NCBI GenBank assembly: GCA_034231615.1
Contig: CM067315.1
Coordinates: 35,443,129 to 35,507,128 of the forward strand
Direction: 5' to 3'
Source of the DNA: Meghimatium bilineatum
Lineage: Eukaryota > Mollusca > Gastropoda > Stylommatophora > Philomycidae
Length of the DNA: 64,000 nucleotides
The first letter of the stretch is position 1; every line of letters begins with the position of its first letter. The translations under genes were made by a program, and so were the position numbers. Positions 34,299 to 50,744 of this stretch are shown in pieces. The notes under the pieces were generated by a model that saw only the letters and a list, made by a program, of their open reading frames with translations, was not told the origin of the DNA and did not search any database.

Positions 34299-34598
34299 GG
34301 TTGGTTGGTTGGTTGGTTGGTTGGTTGGTTGGTTGGTTGGTTGGTTGGTTGGTTGGTTGGTTGGTTGGTTGGTTGGTTGGTTGGTTGGTTGGTTGGTTGG
34401 TTGGTTGGTTGGTTGGTTGGTTGGTTGGTTGGTTGGTTGGTTGGTTGGTTGGTTGGTTGGTTGGTTGGTTGGTTGGTTGGTTGGTTGGTTGGTTGGTTGG
34501 TTGGTTCGTTGGTTGGTTGGTTGGTTGGTTGGTTGGTTGGTTGGTTGGTTGGTTGGTTGGTTGGTTGGTTGGTTGGTTGGTTGGTTGGTTGGTTGGTT
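34299..34598. repeat. (TTGG)n microsatellite, 300 bp allele
   Basis: About 75 units, one TTCG interruption. Overlapping GWLV and PTNQ ORFs on both strands come only from the repeat. Confidence 0.95.
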
Positions 34599-34824
34599 GC
34601 TTATCCAGCGTTTCATGGACTCATCCGCTTTGACCTAATGCCATTAAACGGCACTATATTGCTGGGAAATCTGTGGATTTTTGGCACACCCCGGGACAGA
34701 GCCAGAGAATAACTATCACACCTACAGGAAGTTAGGTTTCAACCTATGCACTACTCCTAGCCACTGTAGCCAAGATAGGGTTCACTGTGCTCATTTCCCG
34801 CCCCCAATTGACTACTAGTTATGC

Positions 34825-35213
34825 CGAACTCTACGAATTCTACGAAGAATTCTACGAATTTCCTATAGGGAACATAAGACCAATGTGTACGTAAGAAATA
34901 AAGTAGAGATGTGTGCAGGTGTCCAGGAGCCATTGCTTTCAATAGTGAAACGACGAAAACTAGCATAGTTCGGACATGTATGCAGGCACGATTCCTTGTC
35001 AAAAACAATACTGCATGGAACTGTCGAGGGTGGAAGAAGCAGAGGAGGGCAAATAAAGACATGGACAGACAACATCAAGGAATGGACAGGGCAGGATATT
35101 CCCACACTCATCCGCATCGCTGAGGATAGAATTCGCTGGAGGACTCTTTGTGCTGAAGCATCCAATGTGGTACCCCTACGACCCTGAAGGGTTATGGGTT
35201 TATTGATTGATGC
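34825..35213 (+). mobile_element. RTE-like LINE 3' end
   Basis: As in unit A, with the stop after KRRKLA. Confidence 0.75.
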
Positions 35214-35681
35214 CGAACTTCTCTATTGCTCCAGGCATGCAACCAAATGTTCAAGTCAAAAGGATTGTCACGTCCAGAGTCACTGTGCCTCTATGATGGG
35301 TCTAAGCCATAGGAAAAAACAGTGCTGTCAGTTTCCTCTTCCCCAGTGCTGCACAGCACATCTCTGGCTCCCTCCCAACCACAGAGGGTGCATACATATA
35401 TATTCAGGTAAACATAAAACACATTTTAACAACAAAATAAATGCAAAATTGAATAGATGACGTACCATGAAGCTTCTATAAGAATATAACCTCAATATAA
35501 CGGCATGTCATCCACTAAGGTTTTCTGTTGCAAGGGCGGTTTGTCTAGTGGGCCATTGGTGAGACCCACAGACGCAACCACATGAGTGCATCCCATTGAA
35601 GACTAGAGATTAATATTTTAATTACAAGTTCCAAGTGTCTTCTGTTTATGTTTTGTTTATGATGACAGGCAGGCCTAATGG

Positions 35682-35850
35682 TCTTTTATTAGTTTGTTCC
35701 TTGTGTGCCGCAATCGACACATAGTGCAGAGGTTTTGGTTCTCCATATGATGCGGTTCGCTGCCTGCAGCTTTAGTTCCTGGATGGTCTTACAGCCTATT
35801 AATTCCCCTTCTTTAAGAATGGTGTTTTTAAGGGTTGTTTTAGGTCTTTT
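35682..35850 (-). repeat. Second GRPKTT-type LINE fragment
   Basis: Same truncated copy as at 6283. Confidence 0.6.
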
Positions 35851-36148
35851 ATTACTTACGCTTTATTGCATGTAATAATATTAAATGTTGTATGGTAATC
35901 AAAGAATTTACATAGCTGTGCAGTGTGTGCTGTTGTTATCTGTATGTCGATCTACCGGTCTATATTCGTAGTATCTTCAGAATATACACCTTGGAAGTTT
36001 TGATAAAATTGCATCTTTTCATAAGGATGTGTGATCGAATTCGATAACGTGTTGACAAAAGATGCGAGGCGAATGGATGTCATCTGAACTGACCTTGATC
36101 AAATCCCGTCTATTGTCTTCTGTATCCTTGTAGTCTAATATCCTTTTT

Positions 36149-36232
36149 GTGGAGGAGCGCGGTAACCTAGTAGATAGCGTGGTTACGTATGTCATAAGGT
36201 TTCAGCGTGTAGGTTTGAAACCACATCCGGAC
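36149..36232 (+). mobile_element. tRNA-like SINE head
   Basis: Same A-box-like sequence as unit A (GATAGCG form). Confidence 0.45.
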
Positions 36233-36349
36233 AGAAAAAAAAAAGCTCTTGTTTTCAACGTGGCTAGTTTGAAACCACATCCGGAAGGTAAAACACAAAC
36301 GATCCTCCAGTCGACCCAACTGTAAATGGGTATCTGATGCATGAGTTAG

Positions 36350-36547
36350 GGAAACATAAATGTTCAGTTGTCTAGTCAGTGGTTGACCAGAAACATAAGT
36401 GTTCAGCTGCCTAGTCAGTGGTTGACCAGATACATACGCGTTTAGCTGTCTAGTAAGTGGTTGACCAGAAACACAAGTGTTCAGCTGTCTAAGTCAGTGG
36501 TTGACCAGAAACATAAGTGTTCAGCTGTCTAGTCAGTGGTTGACTAG
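36350..36547. repeat. 39-40 bp minisatellite
   Basis: About five copies, a mixture of A-type and B/C-type units. Confidence 0.75.
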
Positions 36548-37565
36548 ATACTCACTGAACAGCGTCGCCTACCGCACTTGCTCAGCAACGATTGTGCCAT
36601 TCCTCCAACTACTGAGAACACGAGCCCTGAAGCATATTTTTCTAGAGGCTTTATGAACAGATCAGTACTTTTCTTTTCAAAAAGCTAATAACGCATGGAT
36701 TCGAACCCCGACCCGGTGGTCCGAGGGCGAATAATTAACATTATACTGTCGATGCTTTTCATTAGCTGACGACGCAGAACATACACAATGTGACCAATCA
36801 AAAGCCTGATCATCCGACCAGTGTGATCTAATTTATGATCAAGTTCATAGTGACTAGATTCCGTGAACCGCGATCTTCACTACTTTCTATGATTGTAAAT
36901 ATGTGATGTAACCAAACTGGGTTAACATCCGCGATTGAAATCGACGTGACTCAACATAAGAGGTGTATTTTATGTATTCAAAATGTAGTGCCCTGTTTTA
37001 CGCCTTATAACTACAGTGGGTTGCGCCTTACCCTATTCTGTTTCAGAAGCTTTATCATAATTTAGAGAAATTTGCCAGACATTGATTTATATGTCTCATG
37101 CCCCACCCCCACTACTTGAGTAACCTCTACCAACTCTTTAACTTAAATGCCTTCTGATAATTGTCTTCAGCATACAACGTCTGTCACACCGAGACTCTCG
37201 CCATTATAAGACCTATGAAAAGAATCAATATGTCTTCATAAGTGACGATTTATATTATTTCAACGCTTTTATTTGGTCATTACTTATACATTTTATGTCA
37301 CCAGTCAACGCCCACCAACGAAATTCACGGAAATAACCAAAAATATGACTTTTGAAGGAATGTTTTATTTCTGAATGTAGGTCTCACAATGGCAAAAGTC
37401 ACGATCAAGCTGACATACACAAGTACAGGTGAAAGATCACCTACACAACAACCTGTGACAAGATAATTATTTAATGTCAGTTTAATAACTTTGTATTTAT
37501 CACCGCAATCACCAAGTGTAGACCTACCTACGTGAGGGGAATTATGTTTAATAATCATATATGTG

Positions 37566-37575
37566 TATATATATA
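37566..37575 (+). promoter_or_regulatory. TATA box of copy E
   Basis: TATATATATA ending 66 bp before the ATG, with the same leader downstream. Confidence 0.6.
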
Positions 37576-37640
37576 CCAGAAACACTCAAATTATTCCAAT
37601 ATTGAAACAGACAAACATTTTCTGCTAGTATCTATTCACG

Positions 37641-42485
<4,845 letters not shown>

Positions 42486-42534
42486 ATCAATTGATGAAAA
42501 TAAAAATGCAAATTGAATAAAAGTTGCAAGCATC

Positions 42535-42825
42535 AATATATGTTCTTTGATGGATTTACACAATATGTGTTCTTTGATGCATTCACACAATATGTGTTCT
42601 TTGATGGATTTACACAATATGTGTTCTTTGATGCATTCACACAATATCTTTGATGGATTTACACAATATGTGTTCTTTGATGGATTCACACAATATGTGT
42701 TCTTTGATGCATTCACACAATATCTTTGATGGATTTACACAATATGTGTTCTTTGATGGATTCAAACAATATGTGTTCTTTGATGCATTCACACAATATG
42801 TTTTCTTTGATGCATTCACACAAAA
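42535..42825. repeat. 27-bp repeat, about ten copies with deletions
   Basis: Longest allele of the post-poly(A) repeat, with several shortened units that keep TTTGATG and CACACAATAT. Confidence 0.85.
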
Positions 42826-43101
42826 ATATTTATTGTTAATGTTGCTATTGTTCCTACTAATGAGAAAAATGTCAGTACCACCAAGGGAGTACGTGGTTGT
42901 CTCTATTATGACAAGCGAGGAGGGTTTACTTTCATTTCCAGATTTGTGTGTCTCTGACATTCATATTGATAGGTAAGTTGTAAATATTCTTCAAGACAAT
43001 TATGTCTGGCTGCATGGGAGTGACTTAGGCTTAGGGAGTCAACCACTACATAACATCGCCGCAGTAACAAAAATAACAAACGATAACATATATGATATAG
43101 T

Positions 43102-44537
43102 TTGTTTGTTTGTTTTGTTTTTCGTTCGCTCCATTGTAACCATCACGGATATCCGTACGATTTCCGCCGGGAGCGTGATTACGTTGTGCCACCGTTATGC
43201 GCCTTGTAGGCCTAGCACATCCGATTTCGGCATGCCTTGACAATTCGGGTGGGCTACCCTTAGCCTGTGACAGCCTCTATATCTGTCTCCAGGCACGCGT
43301 AGTGGTGACTCTTCGTCCAGACGATTTTTGCTCTCGTCTGTCTCGCACAAGGTGTTCCACTGTCTATGAACTTGCCTCGTGTAATTGGACGTGCTGTGCC
43401 TGTGCCCATTAGGTACTTAACCGTTTCTCATCCGTGAGCCTGGTTCCTTAAGGGGAAGAACTCAACAGAGGAGTTGGACCTTGGCTCTTTCGCCCTCTTA
43501 GCCGAGGTGTCATTCACCGACATCGTGTACACCTTGTCCACGTTCGAGTCTCACACCACGCGTTTGAGAGCAAGGCGTTCTCGAGCTGAGCGTCCTTGTC
43601 CCAATAGCGCCTGAGCCCATCAGGTACTGAACCCTTTCTCTCTTCAAGTGTGTTTCCGGTGTAGGAAAACCTGACAGTAGAGTTGGGCCAGGGCTAAATC
43701 GTTGTCCCTTTTGTGCCTGAGCCCATCGGGTACGGAACCCTTTCTCTCTTCAAGTGTATTTCCGGTGTAGGAAAGCCTGACAGTAGAGTTGGGCCAGGGC
43801 TAAATCGTTGTCCCTTTTGCGCCTGAGCCCATCGGGTTCGGAACCCTTTCTCTCTGCAAGTGTACATCCGTTATAGGAAACCTTGACAGTAGAGTTGGGC
43901 CAGGCCTACCATCGCTGTCCCTTTCTTGCCTAAGCCCATCGGGTACAGAACCCTTTCTCTAAGCGAGCATATTTCCGGTTTAGGAAGGCTCGACATAAGA
44001 GTTCGGTTAGGTCTTCTTGCTTTACCAAACGCCAATGGATGGGTCTGGGTCTCTGCCTGTAAGGAATACAGGTAACTAGAAGCTCGTCTCGAGCTGACGG
44101 AGCTTGTAGTTCCCCTTTCCTAGGGACTTTTCACTTTCTATTTGCAGTTCGCGCTGCCCTCTAGCGCTGTTCTGCCCTTTCATTGTTTCATTGTACTCGG
44201 TATGAAATCTATTTGTCTCTCGCCATGCATCTACCTTTACGTGCATTTTACATTGGCCGCCCCTCCAATGTTCGGACTGGACTGACTTGTTTCACTGTAT
44301 GTCGACAGTGTCGCTATATGTGGTGATGTCGGAGATATTGTCTGTCTCTTGTGCAGTCAAATCTCTTTCCATCTGCTACCTCCACATTCTCGGACACGAT
44401 CCCCAAATGATTTGGCCAGAATCAGCACGAGCTGCTGTATTTCTGTTTCCAGGGTGCACAGCGTGGAGGTACATTTGGGATCTTGGTTATCTGCTAACCC
44501 TGGGCCCGCCTAGAGCAATGCGTTCCCTTTGCACCCC
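43102..44537 (-). mobile_element. 1436-bp insertion flanked by 12-bp direct repeat
   Basis: The flanks carry the 12-bp repeat ATATGATATAGT (43090-43101 and 44538-44549). The paralogous segment at 62140-62250 is uninterrupted at this point. The insert starts with (TTTG)n on the plus strand, i.e. a (CAAA)n tail on the minus strand, which together with the target duplication suggests a minus-strand non-LTR-type insertion. It is less AT-rich than its surroundings and contains about five imperfect copies of a 105-bp repeat. No transposition protein is recognised, so it may be non-autonomous. Confidence 0.6.
43396..44000. repeat. About 105-bp tandem repeats inside the insertion
   Basis: Copies begin near 43396, 43607, 43715, 43819 and 43926 with the motif GCCTGAGCCCATCGGGTAC or variants, and carry CAGTAGAGTTGGGCCAGGGC. 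The spacing of the last four is 104-108 bp. Confidence 0.8.
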
Positions 44538-44709
44538 ATATGATATAGTATTATTGTCGCTGATTATTAATATAACAAACACAGAGAAGAACTATGTTCA
44601 CTGCGCATTTATGGAACAATTCTTTGAACATATACTACAGAACTGTCTCTAGTATGAATAAGTCAATTGAGAGAGATGTACAGGCCAAAAGACAGAATCA
44701 AGCAAGCCA

Positions 44710-45940
44710 CGATGTACGGAACTAAACAAGAGCTTCAGATAATGATGTACGGAACCAAACAAGAGCTTCAGACAACGATGTACGGAACCAAACAAGAGCT
44801 CCAGACAACGATGTACGGAACGAAACAAGAGCTTCAGACAACGATGTACGGAACCAAACAAGAGCTTCAGACAACGATGTACGGAACCAAACAGGAGCTT
44901 CAGACAGCGATGTACGGAACTAAACAAGAGCTCCAGACAGCGATGTATGGAACCAAACAAGAGCTCCAGACAACGGTGTTTGGAAAACAAACAAGAGCTC
45001 CAGACAACGATGTATGGAACCAAACAAGAGCTTCAGACAACGATGTATGGAACCAAACAAGAGCTTCAGACAACGGTGTATGGAACCAAACAAGAGCTCC
45101 AGACAATGATGTACGGAACCAAACAAGAGCTCCAGACAACGATGTATGGAACCAAACAAAAGCTCCAGACGACGATGTATGGAACCAAACAAGAGCTCTA
45201 GACAACGATGTACGGAACCAAACAAGAGCTCTAGACAACGATGTACGGAACCAAACAAGAGCTCTAGACAACGATGTACGGAACCAAACAAGAGCTCTAG
45301 ACAACGATGTACGGAACCAAACAAAAGCTCTAGACAACGATGTACGGAACCAAACAAGAGCTCTAGACAACGATGTACGGATTCAAACAAGAGCTCCAGA
45401 CAACGATGTACGGAACCAAATAAGAGCTCCAGACAACGATGTACGGAACCAGACAAGAGCTCTAGACAACGATGTATGGCACCAAACAAGAGCTCCAGAC
45501 AACGGTGTATGGAACCAAACAAGAGCTCCAGACAACGATGTATGGAACCAAACAAGAGCTCCAGACAATGGTGTATGTAACCAAACAAGAGCTCCAGACA
45601 ACGATGTATGGCACCAAACAAGAGCTCCAGACAACGATGTATGGAACCAAACAAGAGCTCCAGACAACGGTGTATGTAACCAAACAAGAGCTCCAGACAA
45701 CGATGTATGGCACCAAACAAGAGCTCCAGACAACGATGTATGGCACCAAACAAGAGCTCCAGACAACGATGTATGGAACCAAACAAGAGCTCCAGACAAC
45801 GATGTATGGAACCAAACAAGAGCTCCAGACAACGATGTATGGAACCAAACAAGAGCTTCAGGCAACGATGTATGGAACTAAACAAGAGCTTCAGACAACG
45901 GTGTATGGAACCAAATAAGAGCTACAGACAACGGTGTAGT
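44710..45940. repeat. 33-bp minisatellite, about 37 copies
   Basis: Units contain ACAAGAGCTCCAGACAACG and ATGTATGGAACC. As 33 is a multiple of 3, frames stay open on both strands, up to 404 codons on plus and 321 on minus, with an 11-residue repeat QTRAPDNDVWN. A single unit with the same flanks is found at about 62436-62482, so this is an expansion of non-coding or fossil sequence rather than a gene. Confidence 0.9.
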
Positions 45941-47550
45941 TCATACATACGACTTGTCTGACAGTCCATACATCAAGTAGTGAAGAAAATAAAGCAAAAA
46001 AATATCAAATATAATGTCAATGAGAAATAAAACACTAAGTAACAATGACCTTTGTCTCGCTATTTGAACCAGGTAACAGTTCAACACGACATCAAAGGAC
46101 AACCTATTGTAAGCATCCACAAGAACTATTGCGACTGCACAAGTCTCCGTGTGCGAATTGAACCCCTCAAAAAACATTCTGCCACCTCTTTTTTCCTGGG
46201 CGATATCCATCTACCAACCCACTACACAGGATAGTATTTCTTAAGTGTGGTAACTTGGTATCGGCACCAGAAATCGAGAAAACTGCGTCGTGGAACTACA
46301 TGGGGATCTGTAGAGATATAGGAGCAGTGGTAAATACTTCTAAGGCATTTGTGACTTGGTTTTTCTTGAACAATCACATGGTAAAGACACCCATGCCTAA
46401 TGTTTGGTTGGTTGAGAACAGATTAGACAGAACAAGCACAATGAGATATCTGTGTGTGTTGTTTGACAAGTCTGAGTTTCAGGAAACATATTGACCACGT
46501 TATCATAACGGCATGCAAATGTTTAGTAGCAATGAAAGTTATGACTATTGCACAGTGTGAACAGATGTTGTTATTTCTTTTGTACCAGGGTTTGATGGTG
46601 GCTGTTGTGGAATATGCACTGGCAATTCCGACTCTTATCCAAACTCAGATCGAAGGACTGGATAAAATCCAGAATGCAGCAATGCGCATCATTCTTGGGT
46701 GCACAAGAGACACATCAACAAGATTTATTCTGTACCTACTCGACTGTCCTACGGTAGAGCACAGATTACAATATTGCTTTGCGCGAGAATTTCTTCAGAT
46801 ATATGCAGATAACGAACACCCATTGCATTCCGAAATACAGAAAGTTAAAGGTAGCAGATATAAGAGATGGAAGTCGTGGATGGGAGGTGCTGAGGATGTC
46901 ATACATAGAGTACGCATATTGAAGATGTGGCAGCATGTGCGGAATGTATATATCTACTCACAGATTTCGAATCTTATTTGAGAGTAGAAACAACAGCATG
47001 GAATACAGAGAATGGTGTCACACAACTTTTGAGCAAGGGGTAAAGTCTTTGGTCTTTCAGAATGACAAAGAGGGGGATGTGATTATATACACTGATAGAT
47101 ATGTGAATAGACATGTTCGCAGTGCTTGGACATATCGCATTGCGCAGGTAAAACGATCAGGGAGGAGAGTGAGGCCTTTGCTGTGACTACGAGTAGCATG
47201 ACCATGGAGGTTTTGGAGGTGACCAGGACATTTGAGTGGGTAGGCACACGAAGGTAACGCAGGTCTGCATCGTGAGCGACAATATGAGTATGATTAGGAA
47301 GGTACAAGTGGTTCTTGTTCACGAACAGTGGATTGAGGCCTTAAGAAAGGTGAATTTGAAATTAGCTATATTTAATTTCGTGCCGAGACATGTGGGTATT
47401 CGAGGCAATGGGAAAGGATACCAGCTGGCTTAATGTGCGATTGTGGCAAAGGGTGATGGGGCAATGTATCGAGTTGATGTTTTGAACTCCATAAGAGATA
47501 TAGCACGCGAGAGTGAGACTAATGTGGATGATGATTCCTTTTAAATGTGC

Positions 47551-47615
47551 AGGGTTAAAGATCAGGGTTAAAGATCAGGGTTAAAGATCAGGGTTAAAGA
47601 TCAGGGTTAAAGATC
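47551..47615. repeat. 13-bp tandem repeat, five copies
   Basis: AGGGTTAAAGATC repeated inside the fossil LINE coding sequence. The relative at 55780-55805 has a single copy. Confidence 0.9.
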
Positions 47616-47639
47616 AGGGTTTGAAGTACGGTATTGTTA

Positions 47640-47737
47640 GGTTAGAGTTCGCTGGAGGGCTCTGTGTGTTGAGGCATCCAGTGTGGTACCCCTCGACCCT
47701 GAAGGGTTACGAATTGATTGATTGATTGAAGATTGAT
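47640..47737 (+). mobile_element. Short RTE-like 3' end insertion
   Basis: About 98 bp matching the last part of the RTE-like element (GTTCGCTGGAGG to CCCTGAAGGGTTA) and ending TTGATTGATTGATTGA. It interrupts the decayed LINE. Confidence 0.7.
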
Positions 47738-47902
47738 TGTTAAAAGTGAACATTTTAGAGGGAGCAGAAGAATGGAGGTCAACCACCAGAGGACTATTAC
47801 TGTCAGAAGAAGTGTAATGGCGGACGCACTCAGGGAGAGATCGGAGTAACTATGGACGTGCCCAGTTTGCAGTTATGATGATCCGAAGACTAACTAACTG
47901 AC

Positions 47903-48055
47903 TATATCCATGTACTATGCTATATCCATTTACTATGATATATCCATGTACTATGCTATATCCATGTACTATGCTATATCCATGTACTATGCTATATCAT
48001 GTACTATGCTATATCCATGTACTATGCTATATCCATGTACTATGCTATATCCATT
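47903..48055. repeat. 18-bp minisatellite
   Basis: About eight copies of TATATCCATGTACTATGC with small variants. Confidence 0.85.
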
Positions 48056-48889
48056 CCTTTAGAATATTCAATGTTTCGATTTGTTCATGTCTTTCTGAAA
48101 CTGTTGCTGCGTGGTATCAAATATAAGTCAGAATTCAACAAATTTTGTAAGACTGAATTGACACAGAGAGAGAGAGAGAGAGAGACGGAGTGGGGGAAAA
48201 CCCAGAGAGGATCCTGTGTCATTGCACCCATTTTATACAGAAATTCGTATGACAATGTAAGCACAAAATATAGGCATAATAGATTGTTCTGTGTGTTTTT
48301 CACACCACATATAATGCTTATTTGTCTCAGAATAAAAAGACTAACACAATTTGTTTCACACAAAAACTCAGAACTGGATGCAGCTAACACTTATTACGTG
48401 CACAAGAAGTTTTCAACATAATAATGAAAATTTCACTCAAATCTTACACTGTACTAAGTTAACTATACTTTCAATTGTGGATGTAGTACAAGATCACAGC
48501 GTGGCTATAGGGAATAGAAGGTCTAAGAGCAATCAAAACACACCTCTTGGAGGCGATTTTGATTATTGTCACGGCAATATTTTCGTTGTCACTTTGTGTC
48601 TCTGCCAATTCCGACCAATGAAATGCACAGTAAAAACAATAAAAGCAACTATTACGTAAAAAGACTTGTTTTGCTTCTGCTCGCAGGACTTCTATTGTCA
48701 ATAAGAGAATCACAATCCAAGCAGTGTTTAGTTGTCAAGTTTCTGTTTCTATCTTAGGTGAAACAAAATACTTCGAAACGGAAAACTAGCTCTGGTTCTA
48801 AAATTTACTACCTGAAAAAAGTGGGCGGTGTGGGCTATATATCCAAAACCTGATATATTTATCCCCGAAATATCTAGCGTCGGTGTCCT

Positions 48890-49780
48890 GGATCTTTTAC
48901 AGTTTTGATCAAAAGTAAATGAGATAACCAGTTGAGTATTTCACAGTTGTATTTTTGTTTTCATGGTTCTGCATGAAATTTTCTGTAGGTTAAACCAAAT
49001 CAGAACACAAGTAAGAAACAGAGAAAAAAGATGGGGTTACCACATATATTTGCGCATTCCCAGAAGAAAAAAAGCATTTGCAAATAAGAAAAACTTATAC
49101 ATTGGGAATTGAAGTGAGTTATTTCTTAACTGTGATGCTAAACAATAACACACGTCATCTAAAATATGTGAACGTCCGTTTGTCTGGTTTCTGTGTTGAC
49201 TGTCATTGACATCAAACAGTTTTTGTTCAGTTTTTGACTTCTCTCCCATCACTTGTCAACAGACTGTCAATAACGCAGACTGGACCTCCGCCCAATCTCC
49301 CCATTCCTTCCTAATTATGAATACAAATTTTAACACTCCTCTTTTACAAACGTTTCTTGTAGAAAAATATTTTTTTTAAACATATATTTTCCAATTTTTC
49401 TATATTAAAATTATATATTCCTATATTCCTATATTAAAAAATATTTCACATTCAAACAGTTGTCTTTTTCTCATATAAAAAATATTTTTGCTGATGTCTG
49501 CTTATGACAACCCCCCCCCCCTTTCCATTTCAAAAAATGTTACAGGAATTGTTAACATAATGTATTGTCAGTGGTATTGACATTTAATGGGGGGAAAAAT
49601 AACCTGCACTTTCAGAAATGATCTAACAGATAACAGTTGAGGGATGATTATTTAAACGACAATCAACATAAACATTACGACATTTCGCGGTTTTAGAATT
49701 AGCAGACATGATATGAACCAAGTCCGATCAGCTGGCACCGATTCACCTCAAAATGTACATCAATTTACTGGCAATAACTG
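48890..49780. repeat. Remnant of another gene unit (intron 1-like)
   Basis: 49440-49775 aligns by eye with intron 1 of A-E (for example 8590-8915) and with 58870-59290 in copy F. It then joins directly to promoter-upstream sequence of F (49790 onward, like 7900-8120). The exons and spacer expected in between are missing, so this looks like a collapsed unit. Confidence 0.55.
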
Positions 49781-50000
49781 TAAATAACCGAAAATGACGT
49801 TTGAAGGAATGTTCTGTTGCTGATTGTAGGTCTTCTAATAGTACAGGTCACGGTCAAGCTGACCTATACGGTAAATACAAGTGAAAAATGAGCTACACTA
49901 CAACCTATGATAAAATATTTATTTATTATTAGCATAATAACTTCGTTTTTCCAAGTATTAGCCGAAGTGTGGGAAATTATGTTTAATAGTCCTATATATG

Positions 50001-50012
50001 TATATATATATA
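50001..50012 (+). promoter_or_regulatory. TATA box of copy F
   Basis: Run of TATATATATATA ending 66 bp before the ATG. The following leader (CCAGAAACACTCAAATTATT onward) is unchanged from B-E although more upstream sequence has diverged. Confidence 0.6.
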
Positions 50013-50077
50013 CCAGAAACACTCAAATTATTCCAATATTGAAACAGACAAACATTTCCTGCTAGTATCTATTCACG

Positions 50078-50162
50078 ATGTACACGTCGTTGGCAGCAGC
50101 CCTGCTGTTGGTGTTGTCTGTAGTAGTTGATGATGTTCATTGTGCTGTGGAGTTTCATTCTG
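50078..50162 (+). CDS. Copy F exon 1 (signal peptide)
   Basis: 85 nt, donor TCTG|GTAAAT, phase 1. Only the last residues differ from B-E. Confidence 0.65.
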
Positions 50163-50244
50163 GTAAATATATATTCCATAGACTTGGTGAAATGTCATTT
50201 AACATAACACAGTAGTCAAAGTATGTCCGGATAATGTTTTACAT

Positions 50245-50744
50245 TCTTCTTCTTCTTCTTCTTTCGTTCACTTGAAACATGTCTATATCTGTAATTCTGT
50301 CTCCTTAATAAAACTCACTGTCTTTTGTAGTTCATACAGTGTCCCATAGAGCTTTGATTCCAGTGTTGTTTCCTCTGGCCAATATGTCTGCCTCAGCGTT
50401 TCATGCTCAGAACACTCTTGAAGTATATGTTTGGCACTCTGTGCTGCCTGTCCACATGTACACATGGCCGTGTTGCCAATCTTAAACTTTGTATACATGT
50501 GACTGCGGAGTCGGTTGTGTCCTGTTCTGAGACGTAGAATTATAACTTGTTCTGGTCTGTTCATAATATGATAGTCATCTTGTGTTGGTGTTTGTGGCTT
50601 TCTTATTGACTTGATCATCTGTTTTTTCTGATGGTAGGTGATTGGTATATCTGGTTGGTCTTCGGCAGCAACTTCCTTAGCCAGTTGGTCTGCTTTTTCA
50701 TTTCCTTGTATTCCACAGTGAGCGGGAATCCACTGCATGGTTAC
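50245..50744 (-). pseudogene. LINE RNase H C-terminal half and 3' end
   Basis: Reads MQWIPAHCGIQGNEKADQLA, the conserved end of RNase H with its catalytic-site His/Asp region, then a Cys-rich C-terminus (AMCTCGQ, SAKHILQEC) and a stop before the GAA tail. It joins in frame to the upstream half once the hAT element is removed. Confidence 0.8.

Larger units (their letters stand above)
33005..37565. other. Spacer between copies D and E
   Basis: Same repeat order as other spacers, with a greatly expanded (TTGG)n. No host gene recognised. Confidence 0.7.
46253..47890 (+). pseudogene. Decayed non-LTR retrotransposon ORF2 (RT end, RNase H, zinc-knuckle end)
   Basis: Broken frames read, in order, a post-RT region (RYLCVLFDKSEF, then HIDHVIITACKCLVAMK, IEGLDKIQNAAMRIILGCTR), an RNase H domain (DVIIYTDRYVNRHVRSAW, later CIVSDNMSMIRK and FNFVPRHVGIRGNGKGYQLA), and a C-terminus with GSRRM-like sequence and a CPVC-type motif near 47860. 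The layout is that of RNase H-bearing LINEs of the I/Nimb-like group. Frameshifts, an internal 13-bp expansion and a small RTE insertion show that it is dead. A related fragment is at 57797-58394 and its C-terminal end recurs at 55608-55805. Confidence 0.7.
42486..50000. other. Spacer between copies E and F
   Basis: Holds the 27-bp repeat, the 1436-bp insertion, the 33-bp minisatellite, a decayed RNase H-bearing LINE, small minisatellites, and at about 48890-49780 a piece resembling sequence upstream of and within intron 1 of the gene units. I recognise no intact host gene. 48060-48890 holds a short GA run at 48165 and nothing else I can name. Confidence 0.6.

Noticed and set aside
34254..34712. 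GWLV/PTNQ repeat proteins on both strands
   Set aside because: Pure translation of (TTGG)n; the flanking frame has no conserved start or domain.
43137..44280. Ribosomal RNA-like appearance of the GC-richer block
   Set aside because: I find no recognisable rRNA core; the tandem 105-bp repeats and the 12-bp target duplication fit a mobile insertion.
44667..45881. 404-residue open frame made of an 11-residue repeat
   Set aside because: It arises from a 33-bp minisatellite, which keeps frames open on both strands. The paralogous locus has a single diverged unit and no gene.
46253..47440. Functional reverse transcriptase or RNase H gene
   Set aside because: Multiple frameshifts, a 13-bp expansion and a small insertion show it is a fossil.
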